Assembly: GCA_947561395.2 (NCBI GenBank)
Contig: OX387190.1
Span: 29,258,858 to 29,322,857, forward strand
DNA: 64,000 bases
DNA from: Buxus sempervirens
Lineage: Eukaryota; Streptophyta; Magnoliopsida; Buxales; Buxaceae
Direction of reading: 5' to 3'
Part shown: piece after piece, positions 36,910 through 48,243 of the stretch
Layout: each line of letters starts with the position of its first letter
Position numbering within the stretch: position 1 is the first letter of the stretch
Made by a program: the position numbers and the translations under genes
Notes under the pieces: generated by a model
The model's database searches: none
What the model was told of the DNA's origin: nothing
The model's input: the letters and a program-made list of their open reading frames with translations, nothing else

Positions 36910-37059
36910 GTTGTTGAGAGTGGGGGAAAACACATAGAAATTGCTGTGATGACAAAAGATAAGGGACTGCAACAGCTTGATGAGGCGGCAATTGATGCAA
37001 CTGTTACTGAGCTCGAAGCAGAGAAAGCAGCAGCAGAAGCTGCAAACAAGGCTCTTTGA
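36910..37059 (+). pseudogene. Captured last exon of 20S proteasome alpha-4 (PAD1/PSMA7 type)
   Basis: Preceded by TTTAG, the frame reads VVESGGKHIEIAVMTKDKG, then LQQLDEAAIDATVTELEAEK, AAAEAANKAL and a stop. This matches the C-terminal tail of plant 20S proteasome subunit alpha type-7/PAD, including its Glu/Lys/Ala helix. Earlier exons are absent. It lies on the same strand as, and 178 bp after, the transposase stop, inside the MULE, so it is a transduplicated host exon. It could be spliced onto the transposase transcript, but no donor was shown to do so. Confidence 0.9.
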
Positions 37060-37463
37060 TTGTTGGGATACTTAATTCTTTACTTCAAAATTGTGGAATT
37101 ATGTATTGAATCTTTGTTTTAAAATAGGTTGTGATTCACTTAAAATTCGAAGTGAATAGTTATAGCAATTGATTATTACTCCCGAATATTACGAATCAAT
37201 GTCTTGCCAAGAAGAAACGCTAATTTCCCTAAGTGAACGTATGTTAAATGAAAGACCACAAGCATTTCGAAGAAAGTAAGCAAAATAAAAATCGTAACTC
37301 CAAAACATTGGAATAAGGAGCACAATTAGTGTGCTACATTTTGAAGAGTGCAAGCCACTAATGGGTACAACCTTAAATACATATAACACAAATACAACGT
37401 TTGTACACAAAATATAGTTAAAGGCTACGACAAAATACTAAAATTTCAGCTCCCCTCCTTGCT
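37060..37463. other. Intergenic gap between convergent MULE genes
   Basis: No gene was seen. Transcription of the transposase (+) and of the 37464-38600 frame (-) converges here, so it should hold both terminators or poly(A) sites. Confidence 0.5.
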
Positions 37464-38600
37464 TCAGTCTGCCTCACGTTCTTCATCGTCATCATCCTCG
37501 TCATCATCCTCGTCTTCCTCCCCCTCTTCGTCCTCTTGCTCCTGGTTAAAGTGCAGTTGAAGTTGCGACACTGCTCCCTGTATCTCTGCAAGCTGCCGGC
37601 TTTGCGTCTCTTGGGTCGACCGGATCAGTGCCACTTCTGCGCGCGATTGTTGCTGGACTTCATAAATCCTTGACAAATAATCCATAATGGTAGGTGGATC
37701 AAATGAAGGAGCAGCCGAAGATGAACCAGAATGAGAGGTTCCAGCCTGGGAAGATAATTGACACCGTGGACGAAGAGCACCAGCCCGAGTAGCAGTATTA
37801 GCATGCGCAACACTCTGTGCTACGGTCGTAGGCCCAATAGGCGGTGGAAGCACTAGAGGTCGCTCAATTTCTGGGATTACTACGTCAAGTCCTTGCATGA
37901 GTTGGGTAATGAGGCAAGGGAATATAAGTTTCCGCTTCCGTTTGAAGTGCATTATAATGTGTAGCATGGAACGAATCATTTGAGAAGGAAGGTCTATTGA
38001 ATGACCTTGGAGTAATGCATAAAAGAAGCTAAGTCTCTGGAGTGGGAGGGTATGTAAATGAGCCACTGGGCATATGTTAGTGCTCATAATCCGAAGAACA
38101 ACCGACCGATGAGTTGGAATATTATCAATCACTAGATGTGTTCCATAGAAAGGGGTTGTACTGCCTAACACAAATGATGCCATAACAGTAGGTGAAGGGG
38201 TGTTTGTCTCATGGTAAGGATATCGAGGCTCAGACACTCTTGGTATCCCTAATATCTCAGAGATGATACCAGGGGTGATGGAAATTGTTCGACCACGAAA
38301 ATACACTTTAAATCTGGGAGGGGTAAGGGACCAATCATGCACGTTTGCATAGAACTCCCGAACAAGGATGGCTTGGGGTGCAGGAAGATTTGTGAGCAAA
38401 GGCTCCCAACCCCTAGAAGTAAAAACTGAAGTAATCTCGGGATCAAGCTCGCGGATTATTACCTCCCGCTCTAACAAGAGACTCCGGTTGTGCAGGTATT
38501 GACGAAACCTCATTTACGCATGACGGTCAATAAAATATTCAGTATCAAAATCATGAGGTTGTACGTTAGACGTAGACCCTCGGCTGCGTTTTTTAGGCAT
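37464..38600 (-). pseudogene. 'Putative plant transposon protein'-type ORF with one internal stop
   Basis: The frame starts at 38600 with MPKKRSRGSTS, meets TAA at 38516-38514, and continues in the same frame from MRFRQYLHNRSLLL to 37464 (379 codons in all). The body resembles the conserved domain found in plant 'putative transposon protein' families: REFYANVHDW, FKVYFRGRTISIT, ISEILGIPR and YALLQG, followed by a Ser/Pro linker, a predicted coiled coil (IYEVQQQSRAEVALIRSTQE) and an acidic Glu/Asp tail. Its function is unknown. The stop may be a single-base change in an otherwise intact gene, or translation may begin at the downstream Met to give 349 aa. It is on the same strand as the Ulp1-like gene. 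Confidence 0.72.
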
Positions 38601-38694
38601 CTGCATTAACAGTATAGTATTAGATCGCGATGAAAAGAAAGGTTGAGATGCACATATTCAAGCAATGGAAGGAGAAAGGAAATATAACAAAAAA

Positions 38695-38720
38695 AATATA
38701 TATATATATATATATATATG
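38695..38720. repeat. (AT)n microsatellite
   Basis: About 12 AT units upstream of the 37464-38600 frame, in its presumed promoter. Confidence 0.9.
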
Positions 38721-39120
38721 AAATCGTTTAAAAACCAACGAAAAGATACACCCAATGCATGAACGACAAGCGTCATTGGTTAAATAAGATGAAATCGTTT
38801 AAGAAGTGTGACGAAACAACGACAAGAGTCATTTTCTTCAATGTATAAACCATCCTAAATGAAATCCTAAAACATGGAAATGTGAACGAAATATTGGGCG
38901 AACGAAATATTGTTTGAAGAGAAATGTGAAATATTGTCCCCACGTACCTTGGGCGAACGAAATATTGCCCTGGATTCAATCTGAAGCACAAAATTGCAAA
39001 TGCGTGGCGAATCGACTTGGAGTAGTGGAAGGGGTGGTGATGGTCGCAACAAGGAGAGAATACCAAGAAGAAGGGATCGCAGGGTTTTTAAGCTCGGGTT
39101 TTATTTTTTTTAAAATTATA

Positions 39121-39500
39121 GCTTGACGCTCGAGCAGCTCCAAGTCGCGCGCAGAGCGTCACTTGTTCGTTCTCTGTGGTTTTTTCAATTTTGCCTTGAC
39201 GCTCGAGCGGCCCCAAGTCGCACGCAAAGCGTCGCTCTCGGGTTCTCTGAGGTTTTTTCAATTTTGCCTTGACGCTCGAGCGGCCCCAAGTCGCGCGCAA
39301 AGCGTCGCTCTCGGGTTCTCTGAGGTTTTTTCAATTTAGTGTTGACGCTCGAGCGGTCCCAAGTCACGTGCAGAGCGTCGCTCTCGGGTTCTCTGAGTTT
39401 TTTAATTTAGTCTTGACGCTCGAGCGGCCCGAAATCGCCCCGAAAGCCCCATACTTAGACTTTTCTGGGTTCGCGCATGACACGCTTGACGCTCGAGCGG
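39121..39500. repeat. 73-bp tandem repeat, about 5.5 units
   Basis: Each unit starts TTGACGCTCGAGCGGC and contains AAGTCGCGCGCAAAGCGTCG and GGTTCTCTGAGGTTTTTTCA. Starts lie near 39123, 39197, 39270, 39343, 39413 and 39485. A 10-bp palindrome CGCTCGAGCG recurs at each start (the first copy has one change). The last two units are more diverged. It is GC-rich against an AT-rich background. Confidence 0.92.
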
Positions 39501-39555
39501 CGCGAAATCGCGCCTAAAGCGCCATACTTGGCGAATTTTTGCACCTCGTTCATTG

Positions 39556-40404
39556 TCCCTACCATGGTTGGACTTGTACCTAAGCATGGTTTGACTTGTA
39601 CCTAGGCATGCTTTGACTTGTACCTAGGCATGGTTGGACTTGTACCTAGGCATGGTTTGACTTGTACCTAGGTATGCATGGTTGGACTTGTACCTAGGCA
39701 TGGTTTGACTTGTACCTAGACATGCTTTGACTTGTACCTACGCATGGTTGGACTTGTACCTAGGCATGGTTTGACTTGTACCTAGGCATGCATGGTTAGA
39801 CTTGTACCTAGGCATGGTTTGACTTGTACCTAGGCATGCTTTGACTTGTACCTAGGCATGGTTTGACTTGTACCTAGGCATGCTTTGACTTGTACCTAGG
39901 CATGCATGGTTGGACTTGTACCTAGGCATGGTTTGACTTGTACCTACGCATGGTTTGACTTGTACCTAGGCAAGGTTGGACTTGTGCCTAGGCATGCATG
40001 GTTGGACTTGTACCTAGGCATGGTTTGACTTGTACCTACGCATGGTTTGACTTGTACCTAGGCAAGGTTGGACTTGTGCCTAGGCATGGTTTGACTTGTA
40101 CCTAGGCATGCTTTGACTTGTACCTACGCATGGTTGGACTTGTACCTAGGCATGATTTGACTTGTACCTAGGCATGGTTTGACTTGTACCTACGCATGGT
40201 TTGACTTGTACCTAGGCATGGTTATACTTGTACCTACGCATGGTTGGACTTGTACCTAGGCATGGTTTGACTTGTACCTATGCATGGTTTGACTTGTAAC
40301 TACGCATGGTTTGACTTGTAATGAGGCATGGTTTGACTTGTACGTAGGCATGGTTTGACTTGTAACTACGCATGGTTTGACTTGTACCTAGGCATGGTTT
40401 GACA
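39556..40404. repeat. 22-bp minisatellite, nearly 40 units
   Basis: The basic unit is GGCATGGTTTGACTTGTACCTA, with variants TTTGAC/TTGGAC, CATGG/CATGC and AGG/ACG. Some units carry a 4-bp insert (GCATGCATGG). Higher-order pairs of units recur. It lies between the 73-bp array and the CACTA element and is non-coding. Confidence 0.95.
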
Positions 40405-40892
40405 TCGATTATCTCTTCTATAATTTATTTTTTCGACTAAATTAAAAGAGCAAATTGGTCGACCAATGTAACTAATTAAGTAGGTCTTTTCTAAAATGTC
40501 TTAAGAGTTTAAATTTAAAAAAGAGATTGATAATATTACAATTTACAATTGTAAAAACGGAGAAAAGACCTGTCATCACAGTAGAAGGAAGTAACTTAAA
40601 AAAGGGATTGATAATATTGTAAATTTACAATTTTCTTCCTCTCACAAACAATTTCATGTACAATTTAATTCTACAACCATCTTCCGTTGTACAATTTGAT
40701 GTGTATGTACAATTTTAATGTACAAATAATTTAATGTATAATCGTCCGCTGTACGTTGATGTTTAAGATGGCCTTCAGCTTCTTCACCTTGCTATCAAGC
40801 CACGAATGCCGGAGTTGTGAATCTTGCAAATAAACAATGAAAAGTACGCACCTGAGTGTTATTAGTTTCAAATAACCTTGTTATTGAACATG

Positions 40893-43800
40893 CACTACAA
40901 AAAAAAGGTACTTTTAGCGGCAACGTTTTTACGACATTTACTCGGGTAGCCACTGAAACATCAAATTGCGACACCTTTTTTCATCTGCCGCAATTTATTA
41001 GTCGCCTTTTCTTATTTGCACGACGGCACCTTCTGTTTAGGCTTTTGCGACGCTCTTTTGTGTTTTCGCGACGATGACTTTTGTTTGGGCTTTTGCTCTT
41101 TCGCGCGCAACACATTTCTCCCTCCTCCGCGCGTGCATCTTCATTCTTCCCTTTTTCCTCTCACTATCTTGATCAAGCCCTAGTCCCACTTTTTATCTAT
41201 TGTGAAAGATAGAAGACACCCGATCAGCACTCAGTGAAGCAGACCCTCTGTGATTGTCAATCTTCGCATCATTGGAGGGTTTTACAGGTTTTTGGTTTCG
41301 TGATTCTTTTCCTTTCCCCTTTCTATGGTTCACTCAGAGATTTAATATGCGAAATTTTCTGGTTTAAATGTGCATCTCTGTTTTTCTGATCGTTTTGGAT
41401 TTATTTTTTTTCATCATCTGTTTCTGCTTAAGTTCTTCTAGCATATTGAACATTGATCGATGGAACAATGTTAGCCCTCTAAAAAGAACGGCAACTACTA
41501 ATTGCTTTTTCTATTACAGAACCCCAACCTACCGTTCTCGACTACTCTCTATAAAGGAAACGCAACCTGCCATTGCCGTCCTTGGTGCTATTGTCATTCG
41601 TTGAAGGATTTTCCTTTTTCTTTTGATTCCACTCGTTACAATCTGAGGTAAGTATTATTTATTTCACATCTCATTATTTTCATAGAAAATTTCTTATCTT
41701 TCTTCTATCTTTCGTTTTCCCCAATTGGTGTTTCATACCTATTTGTAGGAGTCTACTGATTTTGCTCTTATGGAGTATTGCAATCTGGAATTTGTCTTTT
41801 TTACCTACTGATTTTCCCCAATTGGTATTTCTTAGCTTTTTTGTATCTTTTGTTTTCCCCAATTGTTGTTTCATACCTATTTGCTGATCAAGCTTTTCAT
41901 GACAATTCCTCCCTCTCTAGAGTAGTTGTTTTCTACGTTGTTGGGTAAGTTTCAATTTAATGTTCTCTGTCTGAGTTCCTGAAACATGTTAATTCTTATT
42001 GATTGAGATGGAGAATATTATCTACAACTTCAATTTTGTATGATGCATTTCTTGCGTGATGATTGGTTTCAGGAAATAAAAAAGACTTTAGGTTCTTAGT
42101 AATTAGAGGCTTGATGTATTGTTTGAATTGAACTGAATACCATGTGTACAGAAAGAAAATTTTTACAATTTGCTATCATCTTTCTTAGCTCTTATAATTT
42201 ATAAGAACGCACATATAGAGATTGGATTTGGTTTATACTGTTAGACTTTCACTTTATATGCATCAAATTGTTGGGATCAGATGACAGTGAATCCAACAAG
42301 GAACTTATCCCTACTGTACAGGTGACTACAAACAACAGCCCTATTGTTCATAGTCTTCCTTTGTAGTATTAATTTTGTCCTGGTAACTTCTATTATACGA
42401 TCATTTTAAAAAGAAAAATCTTAGTAAGATTCACTCTAAGGATTCAATGTAATTCTCTTTTCTGCAAGAAGAAAAAAGACAAGAAACAATTGCCTTTTGT
42501 TTGGTACTTATGCATGTGGATAATGATATGTTACTCCTTTCCTTTACGTCTGAAGTATGCCAAAAATTTATTGGACCGACTTGAATGCAGCCATTTTGTG
42601 ATTTATTGCCTTGTGGCTGAATATTTACCCATTAGTTTTTATCATATTGCATTCCTTTTGTTGCTTTTTAATTAATAGCATTTGAACCTTGCTTATGACA
42701 TGCATGATTATGAAAATCATAAAATAATTTTTTCTGGGTGGGAAGCTAGGATTTTGCATCTCCTACCATGTACGTAACAATATATTTATATCTGGTATTA
42801 TTGTGACTCCGAATCTCTTCCTCAGTCCTATACCACAGTCAAAAGACACAAGTATATACTGCATGCTAGAGTGCTTGAGTTATCTAAAGATAATTATTTC
42901 TGTATGCTATCTACAAAATTGAAATAATGTTACCTAGAGTTTACTTGCCTGAAGTTGATTATAGGATTCATATTAGAGAACTTGATGCTAGGATTGGCCC
43001 ATTCCACTGTGTGTTAAAATCAAGTTCTAGGCAGCTATTGCAGATGGGTTCTTTGCTGCAAAGTTGTTCCACAGATTTCTAGGAAATCCTTCTTCTTTTT
43101 ACTTTCATTTTTCTCATGCTTCATGTCTCTCAAAATTTTCTTTTGGCAGAAATTTATTTGAAGTTTTATCAAGCAACTAATTAAATTATATTTTGTCTTT
43201 TGTGTTTATTTTGTAGGCTTTTAGCTTTAGCAATACAAGTGCAGAGGAGCTCTTGGCGAGAGAACAAACAGTGATATTTGTGTAAATGACCATTAGAATG
43301 TATATGCATAGTTCAAAGACATTGAAATTTGTTTAATTGTGTACTTTGAGTTTATAATTTTGAGAGATTTTAATTTCTTTTAGGTTAAAAACAAGTAATT
43401 TGAATGTTTCGTGTGATTTTCCTAATAAAATTATATCTTTGGATGTTTTAACCATCTTAAGTTATGCTTCACAATTCTCTTTTTATTGCAAATCAGGTTA
43501 GATTGTAATTACCAAAAAAAAAAAAGGGATTATTTGGCCACAGTACTTTGTATTTTTAGCGGCAGCCTTATTCCGTCGCAAATTTAATGTCATCAAAAGT
43601 ACAAATTTTTAGTGGCAACTTTCGCGACAATTGCCTTCTGTCGCCAAAAGTTTTTCAGTAACTATTAGCGGCGGCCTTACTTCGTCACGAATTCAAATGT
43701 CTTCGTCGCAAATTCAAATGTGAACTTACAGTTACCAAGCTTTCGCGACAACAATGGTTGCCGCTAAAACTCTTAATATTAGTGGCAACCGTCGCTTATG

Positions 43801-43932
43801 TTGCCGCAAATAGTATTCTCGACGGCCTTTTTTGCGACGACCACTGGTTGCCGCAAAATCTTTTTGGCGGCGGCTCATCTATTATTGGTGGCAACATTAG
43901 GATGCCGCAAAAAATTGCATTTTCTTGTAGTG
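40893..43932. mobile_element. Non-autonomous CACTA element nested in the MULE
   Basis: It begins CACTACAAAAAAAAGG and ends TTTTCTTGTAGTG, with the 3-bp target duplication ATG at 40890-40892 and 43933-43935; length 3040 bp. Both subterminal regions contain many short motifs such as TTAGCGGCAAC, TTGCCGC and GCGACG in both orientations, as expected for CACTA transposase binding. There is no transposase. The interior (41100-43320) resembles a spliced plant transcript unit, including a short frame AFSFSNTSAEELLAREQTVI ending near 43285. This is probably captured host DNA, not identified. Confidence 0.92.
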
Positions 43933-43955
43933 ATGTGACAGATAGGTCTTACCTC

Positions 43956-46900
43956 TTAGGCTTCTTCACCTTCACTACTCTCCTCTTCACGCGCCTCTTC
44001 ACTTGTGTTTGCTGCCTTAGAAACAATGATATCCCGTACTTGGTTTGAAGGGTGCTTAACGAAGTTAACAAGGAACTTATCCCTACAGTGTGCGATATTA
44101 CTCTGAATTCATAGAAGACGTACTTGTGTGTTACTAGCGACGTACTTGATAACTATAATTATAAAAAAACATTTAACTCATATACGCACCTGATCAAATG
44201 CTGGAGACAAGGTGCTGCCATCCCACACCTCCATGAATTTCATCACAAAAACACCACAATCATACCTAACAACACATCACTTGTAAGAAACTAGCATATG
44301 TATGACGCGAAACAAACCTACGTATGAAGCGAAACAAACCTAACGGCTTACCCGTTGGTTTGGTGTGGGACCGTAACCTGCCGCAACTCCCACTGTAAAA
44401 GTGGAAATTCATCACCACCTCCGAAGTCATGTAAGATCTTATCCAACATCTGGATCTAAAAGTGACGAAGCGAGTGTCAATATAATAAGTATTGTAAATG
44501 GTATGAGAAAAATTCATTAATATCAAAATTACTTGTGTTTCAATTCTGGATTGATGTCCCGCACGACGCGCCCCATCCATTGAGTCAAGCACATCCACTC
44601 TCCGCTCTTTTAGGTTTAAAACTAAAAGAAACCAATGATTGCGCCGATGCATGGGAACAAAAATCTACAGTATAGTAAGATAACCTTATAAATAAAAAAC
44701 CGATTACAGACTGCTAAGTAAGGATAAAAGTATAAAAAATCTGAAACAAATAATTTATGAAGGTGGCACATTGCATTGCATCACAAGAAACTTACAAGAT
44801 CGCATGCAACCACAGAATATCCAAGTCGCCCTGGATCGAAGTGAGGACGCAAGGATTCGGTGGAACCACGATTAATATTCATTATCCACTCCTGCATGAT
44901 ACATGCAAGGAAATTTTATTCATTAGTCTGGCCTTGAACAAAAAACAAATAAAATACAAAGAAGTCCTTACACAAACGTATGTGGGGCAATAATGTCGGC
45001 TGACTTTGCGGGTAGTCGACAATTGTTGGTTCTTTGTAAGACATGCTCCAAAAGCATTGATAGCCTATAAAAAAAATACCATTGAGCGATGACATGTACA
45101 ATTGAACAACCAATATATAATTCACAAGATAGGATTTGCATACCACACTATTAACATGTTTGTTGTCTAACAAACATGCCAATTCAGATGCCGACGCATA
45201 GATGGAATCAAATTTGAATATAATTTCACTGACAAAAACGAGGAGGAATTATTCACTACGAATTATAATACATAAATTACATTTACAAGTTAGTTTTGAA
45301 ATATTATCTTACTCAGACTTCTTGTTTTTGCGAACGTATCGTAGGATTGAGCTTTCTTCTGGGCCCAATCGAGGACGGAGGCGATGGCCAATATATGGAG
45401 TGCGACAAAGTTTACCACGTGACTTCTTGCGTGACCCTCTTCGGGGTTTGGTGACCTCGGTCCCTGTGACGCTTCGAGCAGGAACTATCTCCACCTCATC
45501 CACTTGCATTTTATCTGTCTGGACCTCCGCAAACACCGCTGTGTCGAGAGCATCGGTATGATCCCCGCTCTCGTGGGTGGTATGATGGGAGGGTGACATC
45601 CTTGCTTCATCAGGGACATTGGGCATGGGAGAATCGGGAGCATCCATATGATCAAGGCTTTCACGTGGCACGTGGATATCGGAGGGGTTGACAGTTTCCC
45701 TTGACTTCACGTGATTTAGAATCTCCCTATACGTGTCCAATATCTTCGTAAGATGACCCTGAATAACCTGGAATACACAACACCCAATCATAAAACATGC
45801 GGATGTGTTCTTAATAAGAAAACGTGCGGTATAAGACAAAAATAAAATAAAATAAATAAACCAATCTTACAGGATCTGGATCTCCACGAAATTGCCCAAG
45901 ATCAATGATATTTAGTTCATCTGCATTGCCTGATGCCTCATCTTGCACCTGGCTCTCGGCATGGTGCTCAACCACCTACAATATTAGTGAGTACGTATAA
46001 ATGTTGCGTTATTTGAAAAATTGACAACAAAATCTACAAGTGACGAAGCAGTTCAACTCAAATTTATATATGTATACCTTCCCCTTCACAAACGCGAGGT
46101 AATTGCACAAAAATGCAAGCTTGTGTGCATTCAAACATTATACATGTTTATATTTGAAGATAAAAATTCATTCACAGTGTGGCATCTGTCTGTAAGTGAG
46201 GGAGGGTGTTTTTTTCTCAGAAATTAACTTCACTCAGTCGTAATGATATTGCTTGTAAAACAATACTTCATTCATACGTATACAATTTTATGAAGGCAAT
46301 TTTTAAAGAATGATGGCATATTATTGTACTTCTCTATGCAGTTTGTGTTTTGAAATACTTTACACACTCCAACTAAAAGTTACAATATGAGTCCTAGAAT
46401 AGAGGTGTGTTGACAGTTCTTCCATTTCTAATCATCCCTGTGCAATGATGCTTACAATTCAAAAAATAAAATAAAGGTGTTCCAAATATTTGAGCAAGTG
46501 TATTCAGATATCCAAAACAATTTTAAAAAAAAATTTTGTACAAAAAGAAATTATGCCTACAATTTCTATGCTTGTATAACAAAACCGTCCAAATATACAC
46601 CAGGAATAGAACTAAAAGTCACTGACAAAAGGAAACCCAAGCCATCACCTAATTCTCAAAAATGGTCACATTCAAAGAGTCAAATATATAAACCAAAATG
46701 GATAATATTCGACATATATAGATGCATATAAACATGGATACATACACATATATTGCCAAATACATGACACACAAACACAGATATAATTACTATATAACAA
46801 TAATTTACTCATCCCAAGCAACATCAAATAATGAACAATGAAATGACTAATTCCAAAAAACTCTTTGTTGGAAACATACAATTGAAAACGATTTTTTACA

Positions 46901-48142
46901 AGTTAAATAATACCTGTGAAGATAAGTTCTTGAAATCCAAGATCCTGTATTCTCCAAAGGCTGCCTTACCAAACCAGACAACCTACTGAATGCTAAAATA
47001 TTTTTTTTATAAGTGATGATATGTATTAATACAAAGTATAAAATAAGTACTGAATGCTAACATATCACCGAGACACAAAAAAAATATATATTGTTTTTGT
47101 TTTTTTATTGACTTATTTATATTTTCTGAATGCTAGCATATCACCGAGACAGAAAAATAAATAAATAAAATAAACAAATACAAGTTCATCTCAAATGGAT
47201 TGGTGCATGTAAATAATCAATCTGATGTTTCTAAAATAGGTGAGTTCCAATGTCTATATGGTAGAGCTAACTGATGATCTTCACATTCATCATATCTTTA
47301 AACATCCAAGGGAGAAAATTGAAACGTATTAGACATAAAGGAAGCACATTCTCAACAAGATAAAAAATTCTGAAGAGTTCTAATCAAGTGGCTTCATAAA
47401 TCTCATTAAAAGAACTAAGATTTTAAAAGAAGAGTAGCAACAAATTGATCAAAAAATATATGATTGGCATGCCCAATTATTCTCATTGGAGGGAAGTCCA
47501 CTCCAGCCCTTCACAATACTCTTCTAGTAATACACAAAGCAATTAAATTTTTATTTCATCAGGGTATTTCAATTCTTTCCTTTATCTTCACTTAAGTTAT
47601 AATATATGGCTAGGCTTGTGTGTTTACAAGACCTAACACTCATTAAGCGATTATGCATCCATGCACCAAAGAAGAAGAAGAAAGAATAATTTCTTCTTGT
47701 TCCTAGCTTCAAAAGGCAGCAGAATCATCCATGTTACCACTTCGGTTTTATTTCTGCTTAGATACACACTGAGACTAAAACAATCCATAAAATCAATCAC
47801 CCCAAAAGCATCATTTCAGAAGACGACAATCGATTTCAAAGGCCATGTATTCATATTGTTCGCATACATTCATTCGAAATTACAGTACACAAAGTCGTCC
47901 AAATTTAAACAAAACAAATAACGTAACTACTTCTCTTCCATTCAGGTTTCAAATATGCAAAGAATTAAAGAATCTTCTTCTCGTACCTGAACAGACGAGG
48001 GAGACGGTGTTGCGACAGAGTCTGATAAGAGATTGAAAGAAGTTGGCGCGAGAGAGGTTGTGACAGGAGCAAACGTTGCAGGTTTTTTGAAATTCCTCGC
48101 TCTCGCGCTCGTAAATTGGGGATTGGTCGGATGAATAGGCAT
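43956..48142 (-). CDS. Ulp1-like (C48) cysteine protease of the MULE, multi-exon
   Basis: Exons read on the minus strand with matching GT-AG phases: 45975-45871, 45767-45313, 45228-45144, 45064-44972, 44891-44796, 44664-44533, 44449-44352, 44265-44190, 44102-43956. The catalytic set is complete: His in RRNHWFLLV, Asp in VDVLDSMDG, Gln in VPHQTNG and Cys in YDCGVFVMKFMEVWDG. Ulp1 enzymes process SUMO-like proteins, and Ulp1-type genes are known from plant MULEs. Two further exons upstream are possible and in phase, 48142-47987 (MPIHPTNPQFTSARARNF) and 46982-46914 (VVWFGKAAFGEYRILDF), starting near the right inverted end. No stop interrupts the frame. The nested CACTA ends 23 bp beyond the stop codon. 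The protease call is firm; the 5' exons are tentative. Confidence 0.85.
45976..46913. other. AT-rich putative intron of the Ulp1-like gene
   Basis: No coding signal was seen on either strand. If the two upstream exons are real this is the second intron. Confidence 0.35.
46983..47986. other. AT-rich putative first intron of the Ulp1-like gene
   Basis: No domain-bearing frame. A duplicated phrase CTGAATGCTANCATATCACCGAGACA occurs near 47049 and 47128. If the exon at 48142-47987 is real this is intron 1. Confidence 0.35.
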
Positions 48143-48204
48143 GGTTTGGTGGTTTTGGGCCGAAATCGGTTCGGGTTGGTCGACCGATCGACCAGCTGAA
48201 AATT

Positions 48205-48243
48205 GATGAGAAGGTCTCGTGCGCCTCACGAGACTTTCTCATC
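48205..48243. repeat. Right-end hairpin of the MULE
   Basis: GATGAGAAGGTCTCGTG, 5-base loop, CACGAGACTTTCTCATC: a 17-bp stem with one wobble pair. It mirrors the left-end hairpin at 33439-33477. Confidence 0.95.

Noticed and set aside
39269-39587. Open frames on both strands in the 73-bp array
   Set aside because: The frames arise because the repeat lacks stops; the peptide repeats follow the DNA repeat.
39556-40404. CRISPR-like array of short direct repeats
   Set aside because: There are no unique spacers, the units are contiguous with variants, and the context is a plant transposon; it is a minisatellite.
43758-44048. Plus-strand 96-codon frame
   Set aside because: It straddles the CACTA right end and lies opposite the last Ulp1 exon; no coherent protein.
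44757-44993. Plus-strand 78-codon frame
   Set aside because: It lies opposite well-supported Ulp1 exons on the minus strand.
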